64,000 bases of DNA from UBA4732 sp963823075 (lineage in GTDB: Bacteria; Planctomycetota; Planctomycetia; Gemmatales; Gemmataceae): positions 1,488,001 through 1,552,000 of the forward strand of contig CAWGKE010000023.1 of NCBI GenBank assembly GCA_963823075.1, read 5' to 3'. The notes under the pieces were generated by a model. That model ran no database searches. It had not been told where the DNA came from and worked only from the letters and a program-made list of their open reading frames with translations. This document shows, piece after piece, positions 47,344 to 55,818 of this stretch. Numbering within the stretch: position 1 is the stretch's first letter; every line of letters starts with the position of its first letter. The position numbers and the translations under genes are program-made.

Positions 47344-47354
47344 AAATCCCTTGC

Positions 47355-49082
47355 TCATGAGGGCGCCGGCGCCAATCCCGGCAGCGGCGGCGCGGCCTCG
47401 CGCAGCTTGCGGCGCAGGACCTTGCCGAGGAAGTTTTTGGGCAACTCGCCCACCACCTCGATCCGCCGCGGCCGCTTCTGCTTGCTCAGGTGCAGTCGGC
47501 AGTGGGCCTCCAGCGCTGCCGCGTCCAGCTTCACTTCACCGCGAGGGACCACCAGCGCCTTGACCAGTTCGCCGCGCTCCGGGTCCGGGACGCCGATCAC
47601 GGCCGCCTCGGCCACGCCGGGGAACGCCCGGATCACCTCTTCCACTTCCGCCGGAAAGACCAGGAAACCCGACGTCTTGATAATATCCCTCTTGCGATCG
47701 ACAATAGTGTAATAGCCGTCGCCGTCCCGCCGGGCCATGTCGCCGGTGTAGAGCCAGCCGTCTTTCAGGACGGCCTGCGTCGCCCAGGCGTTGTTGAAGT
47801 AGCCCTTCATGACCTGCGGGCCGCGCACCACCAGCTCGCCGACGCCTTCGCTCACCTCGGCCCCCGTATCGGGGTCGGCCAGGTGCGCCTCGGTGTCGGG
47901 CAGGGGCAGGCCGATCGTGCCCGGCCGGTTGCGCTCGTCCGGCGGGTTGGCGTGCGTCACGGGGCTGGCCTCGGTCAGGCCGTAACCCTCGACGAGGTTG
48001 CGGACGCCGTAGCTCTCGAATTCGCGCCGCACGTCCGGCTCCAGCGCCGACGCGCCCGACAGGGCCATCTGGATGAAGGAAAGGTCGTGCGGCCGGCCGC
48101 GCATCACCTTGTTCAGCGCGTGCAGCATGGCCGGCACGGTCGGCACGATGTCGGGCCGCTGCTCCTCCAGCAGCGACAGCACCGCCCGCGCCTCGAATCG
48201 GGGATGCAGATGCAGCGTCGATCCCTTGGCCCAGCTGGTCAAGAGCGACACGCTCAGCCCGTAGGAATGGAAGAACGGCAGCACGCCCAGGACGCCGCCC
48301 TCGCCGTCGCCGCCGGGGCACAAGCTGCGAAGCTGCATCGCGTTGGCCAGCAGGTTGCGATGCGTCAGCATCACGGCCTTGGGAGAGGCCGTCGTGCCGC
48401 CGGTCGGCGCCAGCACGGCCACGTCCTCGGCCGGATCGACCGCCGCCGGCTCGGCCAGCGGCTCCGCCTGGATCAGCTCGTCGAAGCGGTGGCGGTGGGC
48501 GTCGCTGGGCAGGCGAAGATAGCCGTTGCGGCGCAGGCGCTCGAAGCGATACAGCATCCCGCGCCACACGGCCATGCGCCGCACCAGCGAGGTGAGGACA
48601 AGATGCTCCAGCGGCCCGCGCCGCAGCGACCCGACGACGGCCGGCGCCAGCAGATCGAGAGTGACAACGAGGTGGCAGCCGGTGGATTCCAGCCAGTGGC
48701 CAACCTCCTCCGCCACCATCAGCGGACTGAGCTGGAGGGCCGTCGCCCCCGTCAGCCACACGGCCTGAAGCGCGACGAGGTACTCCGGGATGTTCGGCAG
48801 CAGCAGGCCGATGTGGCGGCCGGGGCGGGCGCCGAGACCGACCAGGGAGCGGGCCAGACGACGGGCCTGGTCGTCGAGCTGGGCGAACGTGGTAGGCTCA
48901 CCGTAGAGCGTGCAGGCCGGCCGATCCGGGAAGCGCCGCGCCGCCGTCTCCAGCAGGGCCGTCAGCGGCGCTCGCGGGTACGGCACGGTCGTCGGCATGT
49001 CACAGGGGTAGGAGTCGAGCCAGACCTGCCTCCAGTCGGACGATCCGACAGGCGCGGTCACGGCTTCCGATAGTGTTGCCAT
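47355..49082 (-). CDS. fadD: long-chain acyl-CoA synthetase (AMP-binding, FadD type)
   Basis: 575 residues from ATG 49082 (AAGG 8 bases upstream). ANL-superfamily adenylating enzyme: the phosphate-binding loop APTGGTTASPKAVM (core A3), VEGYGLTEASPVTHAN (A5), GWLYTGDMARRDGDGYY (A7), VDRKRDIIKTSGFLV (A8) and a C-terminal PKNFLGKVLRRKLRE carrying the A10 lysine. It activates fatty acids to acyl-CoA for the thiolase and FadJ-like enzymes encoded downstream. Probable first gene of that leftward operon. Confidence 0.92.
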   Translation of the reverse strand: MATLSEAVTAPVGSSDWRQVWLDSYPCDMPTTVPYPRAPLTALLETAARRFPDRPACTLYGEPTTFAQLDDQARRLARSLVGLGARPGRHIGLLLPNIPEYLVALQAVWLTGATALQLSPLMVAEEVGHWLESTGCHLVVTLDLLAPAVVGSLRRGPLEHLVLTSLVRRMAVWRGMLYRFERLRRNGYLRLPSDAHRHRFDELIQAEPLAEPAAVDPAEDVAVLAPTGGTTASPKAVMLTHRNLLANAMQLRSLCPGGDGEGGVLGVLPFFHSYGLSVSLLTSWAKGSTLHLHPRFEARAVLSLLEEQRPDIVPTVPAMLHALNKVMRGRPHDLSFIQMALSGASALEPDVRREFESYGVRNLVEGYGLTEASPVTHANPPDERNRPGTIGLPLPDTEAHLADPDTGAEVSEGVGELVVRGPQVMKGYFNNAWATQAVLKDGWLYTGDMARRDGDGYYTIVDRKRDIIKTSGFLVFPAEVEEVIRAFPGVAEAAVIGVPDPERGELVKALVVPRGEVKLDAAALEAHCRLHLSKQKRPRRIEVVGELPKNFLGKVLRRKLREAAPPLPGLAPAPS

Positions 49083-49244
49083 GACGGAACCTTCCTTCCG
49101 CGCGGACGGCTCGCGTCGCGCACCGCGATCTATCGCGGGCGTGCAGGGGACGGGGAGAGGCGGGTGGGTGCGAGACGGGTCCGGGCCTTGACGGCCGTAG
49201 GTGTGCGAAGCGGATTCGGGAGCCTCTTCTCTTCTCCCTGTTAT

Positions 49245-49273
49245 ATTGTAGGTTGCCTTTTCGACCGGGACAA
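49245..49273 (-). promoter_or_regulatory. candidate sigma-70 promoter of the fad operon
   Basis: On the minus strand, TTGTCC (49273-49268) and TACAAT (49250-49245) are separated by exactly 17 bases. Would start transcription near 49238, about 155 bases before the FadD-like ATG. Confidence 0.45.
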
Positions 49274-49375
49274 CCGCCCCGCGATGATTCACGGATAGGC
49301 CTCTTGCGCCAGCGATGGGAAGGCGCGGCCGGGACCATCCCGGCGACTTTGCCGATCCGGGAGGATGCACTTACC

Positions 49376-50263
49376 ATGCCGCCTTTGCTGGAAAGTCACG
49401 TTCCCGGCTTCCCCTGCCGCCGCGGCAAGGTCCGCGACGTGTACGACCTCGGCGACCGTCTCGTCATCGTGGCGACCGACCGTATCAGCGCCTTCGACTG
49501 GGTGCTGCCGACGCCGATCCCCGACAAGGGCCGCGTTCTGACGGCGCTGACGCTGTTCTGGCTGGAGACGCTGGCACCGCCGAATCACCTGATTAGCACG
49601 GACCTGCGGGACATGCCGCCGGAGTTCGCGGCGCGGGCGGCGGAGTTGGACGGCCGGACTTGCCTGGTGCGCAAGGCGCGGGTGGCGCCGATCGAGTGCG
49701 TGGTTCGCGGCTGGCTGGCCGGCTCCGGCTGGAAGGAGTACCGCGAAACCGGCGCGGTATGCGGCGTCGCGCTGCCGCCAGGCTTGCGGCAAAGCGAACG
49801 CCTGCCGAAGCCGATCTTCACGCCGGCCACGAAGGAAGAGCAGGGCCACGACCAGAACATCTCCTTTGAAGAGGCGGCAAGGATCGTCGGCGCCGAGGCG
49901 GCGGCGCAGCTGCGCGACCGCAGCATCGACCTGTACCGGCGGGCGGCCGACCACGCGGCGGTGCGCGGCGTGATCCTGGCGGACACGAAATTCGAGTGGG
50001 GCTGGACGCCGGACGGGGAACTGATCCTGGTGGATGAGGTGCTGACGCCGGACAGCTCGCGCTTCTGGCCGGCGGACGGCTGGGCGGTCGGCAGCAATCC
50101 GCCGTCGTTCGACAAGCAGTACGTCCGCGACTGGCTGGAGACGACCGGCTGGGACAAGAACAGTCCGCCGCCGGCGCTGCCGGAGGACGTGGTGGCGCGG
50201 ACGCGCGAGAAGTATCTGGAGGCGTTTGAGCGGCTGACGGGGCGGCGGCTGGCGGGGACGTGA
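49376..50263 (+). CDS. purC: phosphoribosylaminoimidazole-succinocarboxamide synthase
   Basis: 295 residues, ATG at 49376 after GGAGG. Full SAICAR synthetase: GKVRDVYDLGDRLVIVATDRI at the start (ATP-binding strand; the D-R-I-S-A-F motif follows), VVRGWLAGSGWKEY, the KEEQGHDQNI substrate loop, VLADTKFEWG-like ILADTKFEWG and LVDEVLTPDSSRFWP, with metal-binding acids. Catalyses ATP-dependent ligation of aspartate to CAIR in purine synthesis. Its length fits the yeast-like long PurC class. Divergent from the fad operon. Confidence 0.95.
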   Translation: MPPLLESHVPGFPCRRGKVRDVYDLGDRLVIVATDRISAFDWVLPTPIPDKGRVLTALTLFWLETLAPPNHLISTDLRDMPPEFAARAAELDGRTCLVRKARVAPIECVVRGWLAGSGWKEYRETGAVCGVALPPGLRQSERLPKPIFTPATKEEQGHDQNISFEEAARIVGAEAAAQLRDRSIDLYRRAADHAAVRGVILADTKFEWGWTPDGELILVDEVLTPDSSRFWPADGWAVGSNPPSFDKQYVRDWLETTGWDKNSPPPALPEDVVARTREKYLEAFERLTGRRLAGT

Positions 50264-50294
50264 ACGCGGGACGGCAAAAAGGAGTGAGCAGACC

Positions 50295-51041
50295 GTGAAA
50301 TTCCACGAAATGACCTTCCCCGAGCTGCGGCAGGTCCCGCGGGCCGGCGCCCTGATCCTGGCCCCCATCGCCGCGGTGGAGCAGCACAGCCGGCACCTCG
50401 CCGTCCTCACCGACACGGTGCTCGTCACCGGCGTGGCCGAGGGCGTCGAGAAGCGACTGCCCGAGTCGGTGGTGCTGCTGCCGACCTTGTGGTTCGGGGC
50501 CAGCCATCACCACCTGCGCTTCGGCGCCACGCTGTCGGCGTCGGTGGACGTTCACATCGACATGTTATGCGATCTGCTGACGCCGCTTCTGGAGGACGGC
50601 TGGAAGCGCGTCCTGATCCTGAACGGCCACGGCGGCAACATCGACACGATGCAGACGGCGCTGCGGCGGCTTCAGCCGTGCTACCGCGACCGCGTTCTGT
50701 CGGCGGCGTCGTACTGGGACCTGGCGGCGCCGGAGCTGGCGGCCCTGGCCGACGGGCCGCGCAAGGCGATGGGCCACGCCTGCGAGTTCGAGACGTCGAT
50801 GATGCTGACGCTGCGGCCGGACCTGGTGCGGCGCGATCAGGTCCGCGACGACCCGCCGCGCGAGGACCCGGCCCTGCGCGGACTGTATCTCTGCGAGGAC
50901 ATGAAGCAGCGCACCGACCACGGGGCGGTCGGCTACCCCGAGCGAGCCACGGCCGAGAAGGGCCGCGCCTTCCTGGACGCGGCCGTCAACCGCACGGTGG
51001 AAGTCGTTCAGGCGCTCCTGAAGCGGCCGACGCCCGAATGA
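50295..51041 (+). CDS. creatininase family metal-dependent amidohydrolase
   Basis: 248 residues, ATG at 50295. The family signature is clear: APIAAVEQHSRHLAVLTDT with Glu, His and Asp metal ligands, NGHGGNIDTMQ with a metal-binding His, and HACEFETSM with the last Glu. These enzymes hydrolyse cyclic amides or formamides, including creatinine and a formamidopyrimidine intermediate of archaeal riboflavin synthesis. The substrate here cannot be told. It is 31 bases after purC and may be co-transcribed. Confidence 0.88.
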   Translation: MKFHEMTFPELRQVPRAGALILAPIAAVEQHSRHLAVLTDTVLVTGVAEGVEKRLPESVVLLPTLWFGASHHHLRFGATLSASVDVHIDMLCDLLTPLLEDGWKRVLILNGHGGNIDTMQTALRRLQPCYRDRVLSAASYWDLAAPELAALADGPRKAMGHACEFETSMMLTLRPDLVRRDQVRDDPPREDPALRGLYLCEDMKQRTDHGAVGYPERATAEKGRAFLDAAVNRTVEVVQALLKRPTPE

Positions 51042-51120
51042 ATTGGGGCCGATGCGCTGCGCCGGCGAACCGTGCGATCCGCTCCGTCCCGCGAAGATGT
51101 TGAACCGGCGGTCAACTCAG

Positions 51121-51258
51121 TTTTTTTCTAGGACGGCAAACTCAACTTGAGACCCTCGGCGGACAAGCGATTTCTGGCGTTTTCCTGGGCCGCCCAGTTC
51201 AAGAACAGGCCGTTTTCGGGGCCTCTCAAGTTAAGTTTGCCATCCTAGTTTTTTTTAT
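51121..51258. mobile_element. MITE-like element or bidirectional terminator
   Basis: The arms 51128-51154 and 51222-51248 (27 bp, about four mismatches) begin CTAGGACGGCAAACT and are inverted around a 67-base core. Runs of T flank both outer ends (51121-51127 and 51249-51256), in direct rather than inverted orientation, like a target duplication. No coding capacity. Confidence 0.6.
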
Positions 51259-51539
51259 AACTGCCCTTGTCAACCGGCCGTCAGCAACTAACAATAGGGG
51301 TGCATCAAGAAGCATGGGTACGGATACTCATGGGCGCTCCCGCTGAAACGGCACCCCGCACGGACGTTCGCTGACTTCCCTCCATCGCCCCCCTCCTCCG
51401 CGGCCCGCCATCAGCACCGAACCCGCCGCACTCGTACCCCTTGACCGGATTGTGTACCGACCCCCGGACGGCGCCGACGGCGCCCGCGTGGACTGCCGCC
51501 GCCGTCCCGACCCCGCCTGCTGCGAAAGGATTCTGCGCC

Positions 51540-51945
51540 ATGCTCGTGCTGTCGCGACGGCTCAACGAGAAACTCCTCATCCCCTGCATCCGGAGTGCGA
51601 TCCAGGTGCTGTCGATCCAGGGCGGCCAGGTCCGCCTCGGTATCGATGCGCCGCCGGAAATTGCCGTCTTCCGTGAAGAAATCTACAAATGCGACCCGCA
51701 GGAATCGTCGTCCGACAAGGGCGCCGCCGCGCCGCGGGATCGCATTGCCGCGCTGCTGCGGAATCGGCTGGCCCGACTGGCCCTCGGCCTGGATCGGCTC
51801 CAGCGTCAGATGGAGGAGAAGCTCGGCGCCAGCGCGAGCGGCCCTGGACCAGCTCGGCGACGAGTTCGACGAACTGGTCCGCATCGTGAACGACCTGCCG
51901 GACGACTACTCCGAGATGAAGCGCTCCGCCGGCTGCGCGCGGTGA
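51540..51945 (+). CDS. csrA: CsrA-like protein with C-terminal extension, one frameshift
   Basis: About 134 residues once joined. The first 50 residues are CsrA-like: MLVLSRRLNEKLLIP, VRLGIDAPPEIAVFREEIY, the RNA-binding edge strands. CsrA normally ends near residue 60-75; here a helical, basic extension follows (RIAALLRNRLARLALGLD), then after a one-base shift near 51838 continues as ALDQLGDEFDELVRIV to a stop at 51943-51945. As a post-transcriptional regulator it would bind GGA sites in mRNA leaders. The long, non-coding region upstream (51042-51539) holds only the MITE-like element and no other gene I can support. Confidence 0.72.
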
Positions 51946-52029
51946 CGCCGTGCTGAAAGGGAAGGATCGCCCGACCCCCGCGGGCAGCGACGCGGCAATG
52001 CCGCCGCGCCGACGCTCTCGACGTTGCGG

Positions 52030-52197
52030 TCACCGGGCCGGCGCCGGCTCCGTCCACCACGGGCTGAGGACGTGGATCTTTTTCAGGATCACGTCCTTCT
52101 CGCCGCCGCTCTTGGCCGCGGCCAGGCGCGCCTTGAGCTTGGCCATCTTCTGCTTGCGGTGGTAACGGCGGTCCAGCTCGCTGCGTCGTTCGACCAT
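52030..52197 (-). CDS. small basic protein, DUF6800-like
   Basis: 55 residues. The ATG at 52197 is preferred over one at 52221 because GAGGG lies just upstream. Sequence: MVERRSELDRRYHRKQKM, then a lysine- and alanine-rich helix and ILKKIHVLSPWWTEP. This short, highly charged form with the terminal SPWW motif is a recurrent planctomycete family; the role is unknown, though an RNA- or ribosome-related function is plausible from its basic character. Confidence 0.7.
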   Translation of the reverse strand: MVERRSELDRRYHRKQKMAKLKARLAAAKSGGEKDVILKKIHVLSPWWTEPAPAR

Positions 52198-52440
52198 AAT
52201 TCCCTCGTCGTTTCCGTCCATTCCCGACTCTTCGACCGGAAGAGTGGTTATGGTACGGGGTGCGGCTGCCGGAGCAAGGGCTGCCGGCGTGCAACCCGGC
52301 GCCCCTTGTCGCCGTCGTTCGGAAATCCCAAGAGCGGACAGGACTTTAGATCGACCCTTCCAGCCGACCTGTGCAGACGGCGCCCGTTTTTGCTACGCTT
52401 CTCATTCAGTCATTCCCCTTTCCCCTTCGGTGCGGCCGTC

Positions 52441-54192
52441 ATGCACAAAGAAGAAGTCGCCGCCGTCCTCGACGAGATCGGCACGCTGCTGGAACTGCAA
52501 GGCGAAAACGCCTTCCGCTGCAACGCCTACCGCAACGCCGCCCGCGCCCTCGAACAGCTGGAGGGCGACCTCGGCGAACGGGTCGCGGCCGGCAAACTCA
52601 CCGAGGTCCGCGGCGTCGGCGACACCCTCCGCGACAAGATCACCGCGCTCGTCACCACCGGCAAGCTGCCCTTCCTCGACCAGCTGCGCGAAGACGCCGC
52701 CCGGCCTGTTGCAGATGCTGCGCGTCGGCGGTCTGGGACCGAAAAAGGTCAAGGCCCTCTACGATCAGCTCGGCGTGGACGACCTCGACAAGCTCAAGGC
52801 CGCTTGCGAGGCCGGCCGCGTCGCTCAGCTGAAAGGCTTCGGCGCCAAAACGCAACAAAAGATCCTCGAAGGCGTCGAATTCCTCAAAAGCACGGCCGAC
52901 CGCGTGCGCATCGACCAGGCCGAGGCCGTCGCCCTGTCCCTGCTCGCCGCCCTGCGCGACGCGCCTGGCGTTCGCCGCATCGAGGTTTGCGGCAGCCTGC
53001 GCCGCCGCAAGGAAACGATCAGGGACATCGACCTTCTCGTCAGCGCCGACGACGCGGGGCCGATCATGGATCGCTTCGTCGGCCAGCCGGGCGTCGCTCA
53101 GGTGCTCGGCCGAGGCGACACGAAGGCCAGCGTCACCATCGCCGCCGGGTCGGACGGGCATCGCTTCGTGATCCAGGCCGATTTGCGCGTGGTCACCGAG
53201 GAGCAGTTCCCCTTCGCGCTGCACTATTTCACCGGCAACAAGGAGCACAACATCGAGATGCGGCGCCGCGCCCAGCGCGCGGCCTCAAGCTGAACGAGTA
53301 CGAGCTGGCGGGAAGCGATCGGCGCATCGCCTGCCGCGATGAGGCGGAGCTGTTTCGGGCGCTGGGCTGCGCATACGTCCCGCCGGAGCTGCGCGAACAC
53401 ACCGGCGAGATCGAGGCCGCCGAAAAGGATGATCTCCCCGCGCTGGTCGAGACGGCTGACGTCACCGGCGTCTTCCACTGCCATACGACCGACAGCGACG
53501 GCGCCGACACGCTGGAAGACATGGCGAAGGCGGCCCGGGCGCTGGGCCTCAAATACCTCGGGTTGGCCGACCACTCGCAATCGCTCACCGTCGCCAACGG
53601 CCTCAGCCCCGAGCGCGCCCGCCGCCAGCAGGAAGCCATCGACGCCCTCAACAAGCGCCTCAAGGGCTTCCGCCTGTTCAAGGGGACGGAGTGCGACATC
53701 CTCGCCGACGGCCGGCTCGACTACGACGACGACCTGCTGGCGACGTTCGACTACGTCGTGGCCAGCGTCCACAGTCATTTCAATCAAAGCCGAGAGGAAA
53801 TGACAGATCGGATCGTGCGGGCGGTGCGTCACCCGGCCGTCACCATGCTCGGCCACGCCACGGGCCGGCTGCTGCTGCGGCGCGAGGCCTACGCCGTCGA
53901 TCTGGAGGCGGTGCTGCAGGCGTGCGCCGAGAGCGGCGTGATGGTCGAGATCAACGCCCACCCCGTTCGACTCGACATCGACTGGGTCCACTGCAAGCGG
54001 GCCAAGGCGCTGGGCGTGCCCCTCGTCATCAACCCGGACGCTCATAGCACCGGGGAGTTGGCGCTGTACCGCTTCGGCGTGGACGTGGCCCGCCGCGGCT
54101 GGCTGACGAAGGCCGACGTGTTCAACACACGGCCGGTGCGGGAGATCGCCGCGGCCCTCGCGGAGCGCAAGGCCAGAGGCGCCGGGAAGTGA
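52441..54192 (+). CDS. polX: DNA polymerase/3'-5' exonuclease PolX, two frameshifts
   Basis: About 583 residues across three frame segments. Segment one (from ATG 52441) holds the pol-beta 8-kDa-like domain (ELQGENAFRCNAYRNAAR and a helix-hairpin-helix). One indel near 52697 leads to segment two, GLLQMLRVGGLGPKKV, with the polymerase active site GSLRRRKETIRDIDLLV (DxD acids). A second indel near 53272 returns to the first frame for the C-terminal PHP domain: FHCHTTDSDGADTLEDM, ADHSQSLTVANGL and INAHPVRLDIDWV. It fills short gaps in base-excision repair, and the PHP part is a metal-dependent nuclease. Confidence 0.88.
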   Translation: MHKEEVAAVLDEIGTLLELQGENAFRCNAYRNAARALEQLEGDLGERVAAGKLTEVRGVGDTLRDKITALVTTGKLPFLDQLREDAARPVADAARRRSGTEKGQGPLRSARRGRPRQAQGRLRGRPRRSAERLRRQNATKDPRRRRIPQKHGRPRAHRPGRGRRPVPARRPARRAWRSPHRGLRQPAPPQGNDQGHRPSRQRRRRGADHGSLRRPAGRRSGARPRRHEGQRHHRRRVGRASLRDPGRFARGHRGAVPLRAALFHRQQGAQHRDAAPRPARGLKLNEYELAGSDRRIACRDEAELFRALGCAYVPPELREHTGEIEAAEKDDLPALVETADVTGVFHCHTTDSDGADTLEDMAKAARALGLKYLGLADHSQSLTVANGLSPERARRQQEAIDALNKRLKGFRLFKGTECDILADGRLDYDDDLLATFDYVVASVHSHFNQSREEMTDRIVRAVRHPAVTMLGHATGRLLLRREAYAVDLEAVLQACAESGVMVEINAHPVRLDIDWVHCKRAKALGVPLVINPDAHSTGELALYRFGVDVARRGWLTKADVFNTRPVREIAAALAERKARGAGK

Positions 54193-54203
54193 GGACGAGC
54201 GCG

Positions 54204-54874
54204 TCAGCGCCCTTCGTCCTCCCGGCGCTTGATGCCGCCGAGTTGCTTGCCGAACGCCAGGATCGATTTGGCGTCCACGAACTGATCCGACGCGCCGCCG
54301 AGCATGGTCTGCATGGCGTCCAGGTCGATGCTCGGGCGCTCTCTCCGCCAGCCATGCGCCGATAGCGGACCAGGCTGCGCGGCAAGTCGTCGATGTTCCA
54401 GCGGCGGTAAACTTCGTAACCCTGGAGCATGAGGAGGCGGAAGTTCGTCGCCACGAGTCGGGTGAAATAGCCGTTGGCCAGGCCGAGGACGATGATCGAC
54501 CCGAAAAACAGGACGAAAGCGGTCACGGCGCCGATCGGCAGCAATGCCGGCGCCGGGCCGTTCAGCAGCCAACCCAGCCCCACGCCCATCGCCCCGAGGC
54601 CCAGGGCCGCGACGAACAGCAAGGGGTGGGTGACGTACTTCTCCCACGACGGGTTGAAACGCGGGCCGGCCACCCAGACGACTTGCTCGTCCCCGCGGAG
54701 CAGCTTGCGCGCCAGCCAGGGCGGCAGCGGCGGGTGTCGGCGGGATTGTTCGGGCCGTCGGTCGTCGTCGCGATAATCGGGCCGCCGATCGTCGTAGGGA
54801 TACCCGCGTCTTCGGTCGTCGGGAACCTCGGGGGGTTGGGCGTCGAACGGATCGGTTCGGAAATCGTCGGACAT
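54204..54874 (-). CDS. membrane protein with charged N-terminus, one frameshift
   Basis: About 224 residues from ATG 54874 (GGGAG upstream). The N-terminal 70 residues are arginine- and aspartate-rich and disordered (RRGYPYDDRRPDYRDDD). Then WLARKLLRGDEQVVWV, two hydrophobic helices (LLFVAALGLGAMGVGLGWLL, AVTAFVLFFGSIIVLGLANG) and a pleckstrin/bPH2-like stretch (FTRLVATNFRLLMLQGYEVY). Near 54345 the frame shifts: SLVRYRRMAGGE continues as PSIDLDAMQTMLGG and ends KRREDEGR at 54204. Function unknown. Confidence 0.65.
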
Positions 54875-55176
54875 GGGCTGCTCCCAGGGTGGTGTGCCGC
54901 GTGACGGCGTTCCCGACAGTATAGCCGAGCGAGGCAGTCGGTGTCGCACCCTCCGAACACGTCTTGCGGATGCGGCGATGCGCTACGCCGGCACTTCCAC
55001 GTAATCGACGACGCCGCGAAGGCGGGACAGGTCAGGGAGGTCTTGCTCCAGCTTTGCCATGACACCAGGATACCAACAAACGCCGCCAAGTCGCAGGGTC
55101 GCGCTAATTGCTTGACTCATACTGCGGGGGCAACGACAATTCGATCGTTCGCAATTCTCCCCAGGGGACGCCGCCC

Positions 55177-55746
55177 ATGTCGCAAACGCCGGCCAGCCTG
55201 CTTCATCGTCTCCGCGAGGCGGCCCCCGACGCCAGCGCCTGGAGACAATTCGACGCCATCTACCGCCCCCTGCTGACCGGCTGGTTGCGCTGCTACGCGC
55301 TGCAACCCCACGACGCCGACGACCTCGTCCAGGAAATCTTGCAGTCGGCGGCCAGTGAGCTGCCGCATTTCCGCTACGACCCGGCGCGGGGAAACTTCCG
55401 CGGCTGGCTGCGCCAGGTCATGGTGAACCGGCTGCGCGAGTTCTGGCGGACGCAGAAGCGCGACCGGGCCTTCGTCGAGCCTCTGATCGAGGAGCTGCAA
55501 GACCCCAGCAGCGAACTGAGCCAGCGCTGGGACCGCGAACACGACCAGCACGTCTTGAACGTGCTGCTGGCCCAACTCGAACCCGACTTTGCGCCGCCGA
55601 CCTGGCAGGCCTTTCAACGGCTGCTGGCCGGGGAAGAGCCAAAGGCCGTCGCCGCCGCCCTCGGCCTGTCCATGAACGCCGTCTTCCTGGCCAAGTCGCG
55701 CATCCTCAAGCGCTTGCGGGACGCCGCCGAGGGCCTGGCCAGTTGA
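55177..55746 (+). CDS. ECF-type RNA polymerase sigma factor
   Basis: 189 residues; ATG at 55177 is chosen because AGGGG lies 9 bases upstream. Region 2: RQFDAIYRPLLTGWLRCY, then DADDLVQEILQ, the core-binding helix, and FRGWLRQVMVNRLREFWR. Region 4: QAFQRLLAGEEPKAVAAALG with SMNAVFLAKSRILKRL, a helix-turn-helix that reads the -35 element. The planctomycete-specific ECF group usually sits beside a Ser/Thr kinase with a zinc-finger head, exactly as here (72 bases to the kinase), pointing to kinase-linked control. Confidence 0.9.
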   Translation: MSQTPASLLHRLREAAPDASAWRQFDAIYRPLLTGWLRCYALQPHDADDLVQEILQSAASELPHFRYDPARGNFRGWLRQVMVNRLREFWRTQKRDRAFVEPLIEELQDPSSELSQRWDREHDQHVLNVLLAQLEPDFAPPTWQAFQRLLAGEEPKAVAAALGLSMNAVFLAKSRILKRLRDAAEGLAS

Positions 55747-55818
55747 CGCCGACTTTTTCGAGACAGGTTTTGACCGGCCGCGTCCATTAGAGATAGGACG
55801 CGCTGAGGAGGACGGCAC

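Noticed and set aside
54983..55060. A 25-codon minus-strand reading frame starting MAKLEQDLPDLSRL
   Set aside because: Looks slightly protein-like, but it is too short, and nothing supports it beyond a start codon.
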